In this document: piece by piece, positions 27,792-34,774 of the stretch
How positions within the stretch are numbered: the first letter of the stretch is position 1
Layout of the letters: the number at the start of each line of letters is the position of its first letter
NCBI RefSeq assembly: GCF_016786325.1
Contig: NZ_JADWYU010000151.1
Coordinates: 1-42,893 of the forward strand
Length of the DNA: 42,893 nucleotides
Source: Frankia nepalensis
Lineage (GTDB): Bacteria > Actinomycetota > Actinomycetes > Frankiales > Frankiaceae
Direction: 5' to 3'
The notes under the pieces: model-generated
Seen by the model: the letters and a program-made list of their open reading frames with translations, nothing else
Told to the model about the DNA's origin: nothing
Database searches by the model: none
Position numbers and translations under genes: made by a program

Positions 27792-30347
27792 TCAGCCGGT
27801 CTCGACGGCGAGCGCGAACGGCAGGACGGCCGGGGCGCCGGCCTCGCGCAGCAGGCGGGCGGCGACGGTCATCGTCCAGCCGGTGACGATCAGATCGTCC
27901 ACCAGCAGAACCGGGCCGCCGCCCAGGCCGGCGGCGACGTCCGGCGGCACCGCGAAGGCGCCGCCCAGGCCGGCGAGCCGGTGCGCGCTGTTGTGCACCG
28001 ACCTGGCCGGCGGCGAGTCGGCGACCCGCTCGAGCGTGCCCAGCAGCGGCAGCCGGCCGATCGCGGCGATCCGCCCGGCGAGGCTCTCGACCAGCTGGGG
28101 CCGCGACCGGGACCCGACCGCGACGACCGCCGTGGGGCGTCGCTGCCAGCCCCATGCCTTGAGCGTGCCGACGACCGCCTCGACCACGTCCTCCGGCAGG
28201 GGGCCGTCCGCGTGGCCCGCCGCGCCGGGGTCGGCCAGTCCCGCGAACATCGGCCGTAGCCGGTTGCCCCAGCCGACGTCGTTGAGCCGGGCGAGCGCCC
28301 GGCCGGGCTCGGCGGCCACGCCGGCGGGGATCCGCCCGGACAGGTTCACTCCGAGCGTCTTCATGCCGGTCGGCCACATCTTGCGCGGCTCGACCACGAC
28401 GCCGGGCCTGCGCAGCTCGGCCCTGGCACGCTCGCGGGCCGTCTGGGACACCTCGGCGTCCCAGACCTGCCCGGAGCACCGGTCGCAGCGGCCGCAGGGC
28501 GCCGCGTAGGGGTCGTCGAGCTGGCGGCGCAGGAACTCCATCCGGCAGCCGGTGGTGGCGATGTAGTCGAGCATCGACCGCTGCTCGGCGGCGCGGGCCT
28601 CGGCCAGCCGGCGGTAGCGCTCGGCGTCGTAGTGCCATGGCTGCCCGGTCGACTCCCAGCCACCCTTCACCCGCCGGACCGCGCCGTCGACGTCGAGGAC
28701 CTTCAGCATCGACTCCAGCCGGCCCGGGCCGATGTTGACCGCGGCGAGCAGCGCCTGCGTCGACATCGTCCGGCCGGCCCGGGCGAGCGTCTCGAGCACG
28801 TCGCGCACCACCTGCTCCGGGGGGAACGAGGTGTCGGCGAAGTACTGCCAGATGTCGCGGTCCTCGGCGGCGGGGAGCAGCACGACGTCGGCCTTGTCGA
28901 CAGCACGGCCGGCGCGTCCGATCTGCTGGTAGTAGCTGATCGGCGAGCTCGGCGCGCCGACGTGGACGACGAAGCCCAGATCCGGCTTGTCGAAGCCCAT
29001 TCCGAGCGCCGACGTCGCGACCAGCGCCTTCACCCGGTTGGCGAGCAGATCCTCCTCCGCGGCGATCCGCTCGGCCTGCTCGGTGCCTCCGTGGTAGACG
29101 GCGACCGTGTGCCCCTGGGCACGCAGGAAGGCCGTCAGCTCCTCGGCGGCCGGCTTGGTGAGCGTGTAGACGATCCCCGAGCCAGGCAGCCGGTCGAGAT
29201 GCTCGGCGAGCCAGCCGAACCGGGCCTCGGCGGAGGGCAGCGCGACGACGGCGAGCCGCAGGCTCTCCCGGTCCAGCGAGCCGCGCAGCACCAGCGGCCC
29301 TGACACGTCCCCGTGCGGGTGACTGTCCGGGTGGCCGGCCGGGTGGCCGGCCGGGCCGGTGGCCGCCGGGCCGCCGGGCCGCCGGGAGGCGGCGACCCCG
29401 AGCTGCTCGGCGACGTCGTCGACCACCCGGCTGTTCGCGGTCGCGGTCGTGGCGAGCACCGGGACGTCGGGGGCGAGCCCGGCGACGAGGGTGCGCAGCC
29501 GCCGGTAGTCGGGCCGGAAGTCGTGGCCCCAGTCGGAGATGCAGTGCGCCTCGTCGATCACCAGCAGGCCGGTCGACGCGGCCAGCTCCGGCAGGTAGTC
29601 GTTCCGGAAGGCCGGGTTGTTCAGCCGCTCGGGACCGACGAGCAGCACGTCGAGCTCGCCGGCGCGCAGCGCCTCGTACACCTCGTCCCACTCGGTCACG
29701 TTGCCGGAGTGGATCTCGCCGGCCCGCACGCCCAGGCGCGCCGCGGCCTGCGCCTGGTTGCGGATCAGCGCGAGCAGCGGCGAGACGATGACCGTCGGCC
29801 CCACCCGGTTGCGCGCCGCGGCGGTCCACGCCCGCCCCCGGCCCGCGCCCGGCTCGCCGGGACGCGCGTCGGCGGCGGCCCAGCCCTCGGCCAGGTCGTC
29901 GGGGGCCTGGGGGACCGTCGTCTCGTCGAAGTCGGGCGGCTCGACGTCGTCGTACCCGGGGTCGTACTCCGGGTACGCGAAGTCGTCCTGGTGGTCCGCG
30001 GGCTCGCCGGGCCACGGTTCGGCCGGCGGCGTGACCGCGTCGGTGCCGCCGCCCGGGACCGCGTGACCGCCCGGAGGCCCGCCGGGCGTCGCGAGCGCGC
30101 CCCGTTCGCGCAGCAGCGCCGTCGCGAGGAAGTAGACGGCCGACTTGCCCCACCCGGTGCGCTGCACCAACAACACCCGGCGACGGCCGTTGACGAGCGC
30201 GTCGATCGCCTGCCACTGGTCCTCGCGCAGCCGCGCCCGCGGCCCGGCCAGCCGCCGCAGCAGCTCCTCGGCCCGCTCGCGGCCGGTGGAGGGGCCGCCC
30301 CCGCCGGCCGTGGACCCGACCGCCACCGTCTCCGCCTTGATCGGCAT
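27792..30347 (-). CDS. RecQ-family DNA helicase fused to a phosphoribosyltransferase-like domain
   Basis: ATP-dependent 3'-5' DNA helicase, 851 residues. Walker A is RTGWGKS (63-69), Walker B is the DEAH box in VIDEAHCISDWGHDFRPDY, and motif VI is YYQQIGRAGRA. The zinc-binding region has four Cys (GCRMEFL with APCGRCDRCSG). An unusual acidic and Pro/Gly-rich insert of about 90 residues lies between Walker A and the next motif (PTVIVSPLLALI). After the winged-helix region, the C-terminal about 180 residues resemble a type I phosphoribosyltransferase, with VLLVDDLIVTGWTMTVAARLL matching the PRPP-binding loop. ATG at 30347 follows GAGGTGG at 4 nt. Likely role is recombination or replication repair; what the second domain does is unknown. 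Confidence 0.92.
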   Translation of the reverse strand: MPIKAETVAVGSTAGGGGPSTGRERAEELLRRLAGPRARLREDQWQAIDALVNGRRRVLLVQRTGWGKSAVYFLATALLRERGALATPGGPPGGHAVPGGGTDAVTPPAEPWPGEPADHQDDFAYPEYDPGYDDVEPPDFDETTVPQAPDDLAEGWAAADARPGEPGAGRGRAWTAAARNRVGPTVIVSPLLALIRNQAQAAARLGVRAGEIHSGNVTEWDEVYEALRAGELDVLLVGPERLNNPAFRNDYLPELAASTGLLVIDEAHCISDWGHDFRPDYRRLRTLVAGLAPDVPVLATTATANSRVVDDVAEQLGVAASRRPGGPAATGPAGHPAGHPDSHPHGDVSGPLVLRGSLDRESLRLAVVALPSAEARFGWLAEHLDRLPGSGIVYTLTKPAAEELTAFLRAQGHTVAVYHGGTEQAERIAAEEDLLANRVKALVATSALGMGFDKPDLGFVVHVGAPSSPISYYQQIGRAGRAVDKADVVLLPAAEDRDIWQYFADTSFPPEQVVRDVLETLARAGRTMSTQALLAAVNIGPGRLESMLKVLDVDGAVRRVKGGWESTGQPWHYDAERYRRLAEARAAEQRSMLDYIATTGCRMEFLRRQLDDPYAAPCGRCDRCSGQVWDAEVSQTARERARAELRRPGVVVEPRKMWPTGMKTLGVNLSGRIPAGVAAEPGRALARLNDVGWGNRLRPMFAGLADPGAAGHADGPLPEDVVEAVVGTLKAWGWQRRPTAVVAVGSRSRPQLVESLAGRIAAIGRLPLLGTLERVADSPPARSVHNSAHRLAGLGGAFAVPPDVAAGLGGGPVLLVDDLIVTGWTMTVAARLLREAGAPAVLPFALAVETG

Positions 30348-30490
30348 CCGGCCACCTCACCCGCCCGGCGTCCCGGCGTACCCCGCCGGCTGTCACCGCC
30401 CTGTCTATCCGACCCGTCCGACAAGCCGGCCCGGACCCCGACCGGAAAACCCGTCGACGGGCCGCGGCCCCGCCGGCAGGCTGTGGCGGC

Positions 30491-31114
30491 ATGCACGCGC
30501 TGTTGGTAGGGCTTGGGCTTGGATTCCTGGTGGCGGCCCAGATCGGGCCAATGTCGTTGTTCCTGATTCGGTCGACGCTGCGCGGCGGCCTGCGCACCGG
30601 GCTGGCGATCGGCGCCGGCATCGCGGCGATGGACTTCCTCTACGCCGTGGCGGGCGCCGCCGGCGCCGCGCCCGTGCTGTCGATCGGCAGCCTGCGCACC
30701 ATCCTCGGTGCCTGCGGCGCGGCGGTACTGGCCGTGCTGGGCGTGCGGACCCTGTGGAGCGCGTGGCGCGTCCGCGCGGGTGGTGAGACCGACCTCGAGG
30801 TCGCGGCGCCGTGGCGTGCGTTCGTGACGTCGCTTGGCGCCACCGCGTCGAACCCGTTGACGATCGCCTCGTGGGCCGCGCTGTTCGCCGGCGCCTCGGT
30901 CGCCGGCGTGGCGGCCACGGCGAGCGGCGCGGTCGCCCTCGTCGCCGGCATCGGGCTCGGCAGCCTGACCGCGGTCAGCCTGCTGGCGGCCGTCACCGCG
31001 CTCACCCGCCGCCGCCTCCCCGCCGGCGCGGTACGTGCCGTCGACGCGCTGGCCGGCGTCGGCATGGTGGCCTACGCCGGCCTTCTCGGCTCCCGCGCGG
31101 CGTCGGAGGCCTGA
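30491..31114 (+). CDS. LysE/RhtB-family amino acid exporter
   Basis: Six-segment membrane exporter of 207 residues. The N-terminus HALLVGLGLGFLVAAQIGPMSLFLIRSTL carries the conserved glycine/proline motif of LysE proteins, and SLGATASNPLTIASWAALFAG matches the second conserved half. Further hydrophobic stretches complete the expected topology. The substrate (basic, neutral or other amino acids) cannot be told. The ATG lies 143 bp from the recQ start in a divergent arrangement; no clear operator is seen in the spacer. Confidence 0.9.
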   Translation: MHALLVGLGLGFLVAAQIGPMSLFLIRSTLRGGLRTGLAIGAGIAAMDFLYAVAGAAGAAPVLSIGSLRTILGACGAAVLAVLGVRTLWSAWRVRAGGETDLEVAAPWRAFVTSLGATASNPLTIASWAALFAGASVAGVAATASGAVALVAGIGLGSLTAVSLLAAVTALTRRRLPAGAVRAVDALAGVGMVAYAGLLGSRAASEA

Positions 31115-31177
31115 TCCGGCCCGGCGCCGAACGGCCGACCGGAACGGCGCGGCTCGTCTCTCCGGGACAATGGGGCC

Positions 31178-31678
31178 GTGGGTGGCGAGATCGTGGTCCG
31201 GCCGGCGGCGGACGAGGACTGGGCGGGACTGTGGCCGCTGTGGCACGCGGTGGTCGCGGCGGGGGAGACGTATCCGTACGACCCCGAGACGACCAGCGAG
31301 GCGGGGCGGGCGATGTGGTTCGCGCCGCCGCCCGCGTACACCTGGGTGGCCGTCGCGCCGAACGGCGGGATCGTGGGCACGTACCAGCTCAAGCCGAACC
31401 AGCTGAAGCTCGGTGACCATGTCGCGAACGCGGGGTTCATGGTCGACCCGGAGCTGCGCGGGCAGGGGGTCGGCCGACGGCTCGGCGAGCACTGCCTGAA
31501 CGCCGCCCGGGAGCTCGGCTACCGGGCGATGCAGTTCAACGCGGTCGTGACGACCAACACCGCGTCGCTACAGCTGTGGCGGTCCCTGGGCTTCATCATC
31601 GTCGGCACCGTGCCCAGGGGCTTCCGGCACGCCGTTCACGGCGAGGTCGACATGCACATCATGCACCGCTTCCTCTGA
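31178..31678 (+). CDS. GNAT-family N-acetyltransferase
   Basis: Acetyl-CoA-dependent acyltransferase of 166 residues. The CoA-binding loop motif is clear in NAGFMVDPELRGQGVGRRLGEH (R-G-x-G-V-G), followed by the GYRAMQFNAVVTTNTASLQLWRSLGF segment typical of this fold. The acceptor substrate is unknown. The GTG start at 31178 is 63 bp after lysE, so the two may be co-transcribed. Confidence 0.9.
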   Translation: MGGEIVVRPAADEDWAGLWPLWHAVVAAGETYPYDPETTSEAGRAMWFAPPPAYTWVAVAPNGGIVGTYQLKPNQLKLGDHVANAGFMVDPELRGQGVGRRLGEHCLNAARELGYRAMQFNAVVTTNTASLQLWRSLGFIIVGTVPRGFRHAVHGEVDMHIMHRFL

Positions 31679-32526
31679 CCGTCCGGGCGCGCGAAAGGCG
31701 GCCGAAGGCGGTCACATGTTCGATCGGTGTTCGGTCTGCGTATGGGGACGACGGGGCCGCGGCGACTATTCGGGATCCGATGCCGGACATGGCGGCGCGC
31801 GACGTGAACGCGCTGGCCCGGGCGCCGCCCTGGCGTGCTCGGACCACCCCGCGCCGGTACGCCGCCGCGCGGCGGCTCCCACGTTTGTCACGGGAATGGA
31901 ACGAACACATTTTTTCCAGGTAAACAAATGCTGGCGGAATTGCGCGCGGCGAACCTGGGCGCGGATTCGGGCGCCGTCCGCCGCCGTCCTCGTCGCGGCC
32001 CGCCGGCGGGCGCGGGCCGGGGCGGGCGGGCAGGCGAAGTCGCCTGCCGGGTCGTCCTCGCGGGCGCGTGTCGGCTGGAGACCCACCCGCGGCCCGGCTC
32101 GCGGGGACTGCCCGCGGCTGGGCTCGCGGGACTGGTTCGTGGGGCTCGGTTCGTGGGCTCGGCGGCTCGCTGGAGCGGCTCCACGCCCGGGCGCCGCCGG
32201 CGCCCAGGCGGGCCGGCCGGTCCTCTCTCGCGCGCGGCGCGGGGCCGCCGGTACGCCGCCGACATGTTCTCCGGACGGCGCCATGCGCATTTAGTGGCGC
32301 GAGTCACACCTTTTCGTTGAAGATTCGATGGGTAACCGGCGAGCGTGCCCGTGGCTGACGGTAAATGGTCCCCGTGTTGTCACGTCTGGTCCTTGAATAG
32401 CCGCCCGGAGTGGTCATCGGCGTGCTGCTGGCCGGGCAGATTTCCGCTAGATGGCAGCGGGTTCACGGTGGACCTGGCCGAGATCGTCCTCCCATGTATC
32501 GCCGTTGTGAACTAAGGGGGCTGGCC
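31679..32526. other. long sparse region with AT-richer islands
   Basis: 848 bp without a convincing gene, unusual for this compact segment. Two islands are clearly less GC-rich than the rest: 31881-31930 (with TTTTTT at 31910-31915) and 32285-32400. TTGTCA at 31885-31890 with a weak -10 at 31907-31912 precedes a possible ORF 31928-32320 (130 codons, MLAELRAANLGADSG at its start, then Arg/Gly/Ala-rich). TGTTCG occurs twice 11 bp apart at 31717-31722 and 31728-31733. It may hold a regulatory leader, an unrecognised small RNA or a decayed gene. Confidence 0.4.
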
Positions 32527-32706
32527 ATGGACATCTGGCTGAAAGCCCCTAGCCTTGGTGCCGCGGCTTGTTCTGACTGGCGGACAGGAAGGCGGGTGGC
32601 AGTCCGGGATGGTGTGGGAAGAGGACAACCGCTGCACGGCGATGGTCATGGGCGGCGGCCGGGGATACGTCGCGCACCGGTGCGGCAAACGTGCCCTGCG
32701 CAATGA
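32527..32706 (+). CDS. putative upstream ORF overlapping the Cys/His protein gene
   Basis: ATG at 32527 has the strong ribosome site AAGGGGG about 7 nt before it. The encoded 59 residues (starting MDIWLKAPSLGAAACSDW) match no family and overlap the next gene out of frame. GGGGCT of the ribosome-site region is complementary to AGCCCC at codons 6-8 (32544-32551), placing the start codon in a hairpin loop. It may be a regulatory uORF, or reveal a frameshift joining it to the next gene. Confidence 0.3.
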   Translation: MDIWLKAPSLGAAACSDWRTGRRVAVRDGVGRGQPLHGDGHGRRPGIRRAPVRQTCPAQ

Positions 32707-32977
32707 CCCCGACGGCCTGTGCCGGGCACACCGCCTCGAGCGCGAGGGCAGCGTCGAGACCGACGCGGAGGCCGAGCGCCGCTGGCGCAACCAGAAGGCC
32801 ACCGAACGGCGCCTGTGGGAGCTGGGACGCCACCTCGCCGACTTCTACAGCCTGCAGGTCGAGCTTCAGTACGACGACAGCGACCCGACCCGCCCGCCGA
32901 CCGGCCGCCTGATCATCGACCCGGAGGACCTGCTCCGGGTGCTGCGAGCCCAGGACCTGATGCCGCGCGCCAGCTGA
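32609..32977 (+). CDS. small Cys/His protein, possible zinc binder
   Basis: Not recognised as a named family. The 122 residues begin MVWEEDNRCTAMVMGG and contain a Cys-x14-Cys-x13-Cys-x2-His pattern (RCTA, HRCGK, LCRAHRLE) that could hold one zinc ion. A charged helical segment follows (ETDAEAERRWRNQKATERRLWELGRHL), then DFYSLQVELQYDDSDPTRPPTGRLIIDPEDLLRVL in the C-terminal third. Upstream in-frame starts are TTG 32555 and GTG 32558. ATG at 32609 lacks a well-spaced ribosome site, so it may depend on translation of the overlapping upstream ORF. A very strong terminator follows. Confidence 0.7.
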   Translation: MVWEEDNRCTAMVMGGGRGYVAHRCGKRALRNDPDGLCRAHRLEREGSVETDAEAERRWRNQKATERRLWELGRHLADFYSLQVELQYDDSDPTRPPTGRLIIDPEDLLRVLRAQDLMPRAS

Positions 32978-33001
32978 CCACCATCCTCGGGCACCACATC
33001 C

Positions 33002-33062
33002 ACGTGCTGAGCCCTCCAGGACCGCCCCTGTCTCGGGGCTGGTCCTGGAGGGCTCAGCACGT
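33002..33062. terminator. very long bidirectional terminator hairpin
   Basis: A 22-bp perfect stem (33002-33023 with 33041-33062) continues into GCCCC/GGGGC across a one-base bulge and ends in the 6-nt loop TGTCTC. It lies between the convergent ends of the Cys/His gene (32977) and the kinase gene (33122). No U-tract follows on either side. Confidence 0.8.
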
Positions 33063-33121
33063 CGAGGACGCTTCCGGTGGGAAGCGCCCTCGAGGAGGCC
33101 TGCGCGAAGCTCGTGGGCCGG

Positions 33122-34663
33122 TCAGCCCCTCAGCCACGGGGGAACCCACGGGGACGTGGAGGTGCTCACGGGCGGCGTGGTCGGCGGCTTCGTGGGGGTC
33201 GGCGAGCTGCTGGCCGGCGGCGGCGTCGTGGTCGTGGTGACCGGCGGGGTGGTCTCCGGGACGACCACGGCCGGCGAGGTCGACGTGCGAGCAGCCGTCC
33301 GCGGCGCGGTGGGCCGGTGGCTGGGCGTCGCCGTCGCCGACGCGGGCGGGTCCGTCGTCGGAGCCGCGGCGGGTGGCGACGAGAACGTCGTCGCGGGCAC
33401 CGTCACCGACCCCGTCCCCGGGGTCACCGACGACGGCTGCTCCGACGAGTTGCCGCGGTCGGCGAGCAGCAGGGTGACCACGATCGCCGCGCAGACGGCC
33501 ACCGCGGCGGCGACCGCGGCGATCACCAGCGCGCGCTTGTTCTCGTCCTGCCGGGACGACCGGCGCCCCGACGGCCGCTGGCCGGCGAACGGGCCCCCGG
33601 AGACCGACTCCAGGCCGGAGAGCTGGTCGGAGCTGGTGCTGGAGATCTCCTCCTCGAGCGCGCGCTGGGCGGCGGCGGCCTTCACCGGGCCGCCCTCGTG
33701 GGCGCCGTCACTCTCGGAGCCGGCGCCGGTGACGTTCTCCAGCCCGGCGTCGTCCCCGTCGCGGGCCCCGGTCATGGTGCCGTTGATGACCGAGAGCGGG
33801 ACGGGCTCGCTGCTGCGCGCGATCGGGATCAGCCGCTGGCGGACCTCTTCGGCGTTCGGCCGCTCCTCCGCCGGCTTGTCGAGCAGGTCACCCAGCAGGC
33901 TGCGCAGCGGCCCCGCGTTGCGGAACGGCCGCCGACGGCCCTCGACGACCGCGGACAGTACGGCGTAGGTCTCCGGGCCCTCGTAGGGCGGCGTTCCCTC
34001 GACAGCCGAGTACAGCGTCGCGCCGAGCCCCCACAGGTCGCTGGCCGGGCTGCCCGACGACCCGCGGATCCGTTCCGGAGCGATGTAGGCCGGCGAGCCG
34101 ACGAGCGCGCCGGTGCCGGTGAGCGTCATGTCGCCCTCGGTCGCGGCGATGCCGAAGTCGGTCAGCCGGACGCGGCCGTCCCGGCCGAGCAGCACGTTGC
34201 CTGGTTTGACGTCCCGGTGCAGCACGCCCTTCTCATGGGCGGCGCTGAGCGCCTCGACGAGCGCGAGGCCGATCGCCGCGACCTGGCCGGGCGGCAGCGA
34301 GCCCTGGGCGCGGATGACGTCGCCCAGGCTCTCCGCGTCGACCAGCTCCATGATGATCCAGTGACGCTCGGCCTCCTCCACCACATCGTGAACGGACACG
34401 ATGGCGGGGCTGTTCAGGCGCGCGAGCGCGCGCGCCTCACGGAGCACGCGGGCGCGGAGCGCGTCCCGGTCCTGCTGGGCGCCGGCCAGGGGGACGAGGA
34501 TCTCCTTGACCGCTACAAGGCGCTGGAGGACCTCGTCCTCACCGCGCCACACGACGCCGGCGCCACCGCGCCCGATCGGTGCGTCGAGGCGGTAACGTCC
34601 GGCGACAATACTGGGTGTGCCACTGCGGGAGGTCTCCGGTGGCACGCTCGCCGATCTGGCCAT
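33122..34663 (-). CDS. transmembrane Ser/Thr kinase with Thr/Pro-rich exterior
   Basis: Protein kinase of 513 residues. The kinase domain spans about residues 24-285: IGRGGAGVVWRG, the VAVKE lysine, HRDVKPGNVLL with catalytic Asp, DFGIA, and YIAPERIRG. A polar juxtamembrane region is followed by the membrane segment ALVIAAVAAAVAVCAAIVVTLL near residue 385, then about 110 outside residues made almost only of Thr, Ser, Pro, Ala and Val, a mucin-like stalk with no folded sensor. No PASTA repeats. ATG at 34663 has no ribosome site of its own; a 10-codon ORF with a strong site ends 4 nt before it. It is 111 bp downstream of another kinase gene on the same strand. Confidence 0.93.
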   Translation of the reverse strand: MARSASVPPETSRSGTPSIVAGRYRLDAPIGRGGAGVVWRGEDEVLQRLVAVKEILVPLAGAQQDRDALRARVLREARALARLNSPAIVSVHDVVEEAERHWIIMELVDAESLGDVIRAQGSLPPGQVAAIGLALVEALSAAHEKGVLHRDVKPGNVLLGRDGRVRLTDFGIAATEGDMTLTGTGALVGSPAYIAPERIRGSSGSPASDLWGLGATLYSAVEGTPPYEGPETYAVLSAVVEGRRRPFRNAGPLRSLLGDLLDKPAEERPNAEEVRQRLIPIARSSEPVPLSVINGTMTGARDGDDAGLENVTGAGSESDGAHEGGPVKAAAAQRALEEEISSTSSDQLSGLESVSGGPFAGQRPSGRRSSRQDENKRALVIAAVAAAVAVCAAIVVTLLLADRGNSSEQPSSVTPGTGSVTVPATTFSSPPAAAPTTDPPASATATPSHRPTAPRTAARTSTSPAVVVPETTPPVTTTTTPPPASSSPTPTKPPTTPPVSTSTSPWVPPWLRG

Positions 34664-34667
34664 CTTG

Positions 34668-34700
34668 TCAAGTCTGACAGACGGGGCGAACGCGGTGCAC
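34668..34700 (-). CDS. putative 10-codon leader ORF before the kinase
   Basis: GTG at 34700 is preceded by AGGAGGG (4-nt spacer) and reads VHRVRPVCQT before TGA. The stop is 4 nt from the kinase ATG, which has no ribosome site. Overlapping it is the dyad TGTCA-AGTC-TGACA (34666-34679). It may deliver ribosomes to the kinase by reinitiation, but the ORF is very short and may be chance. Confidence 0.3.
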   Translation of the reverse strand: MHRVRPVCQT

Positions 34701-34774
34701 GTAGCCCTCCTGACGCGGGGCTGACAGACACGCGGACGGGTCCGCGGGGATGGGGCTCATCGCCCTTGGCGCCG

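Noticed and set aside
27025-30621. 1198-codon minus-strand frame overlapping recQ
   Set aside because: Out-of-frame with the clear RecQ protein and composed of Arg/Gly/Ala.
31717-31733. LexA (SOS) box
   Set aside because: The two TGTTCG copies are direct, not inverted, so they do not match the actinobacterial LexA palindrome.
31928-32320. 130-codon Arg/Gly/Ala-rich ORF
   Set aside because: Only the first few codons look protein-like and the ribosome site is weak; listed within the gap entry and not as a gene.
34674-34729. CTGACAGAC direct repeat (34674 and 34721) as an operator
   Set aside because: Only two 9-bp copies 47 bp apart; easily due to chance.
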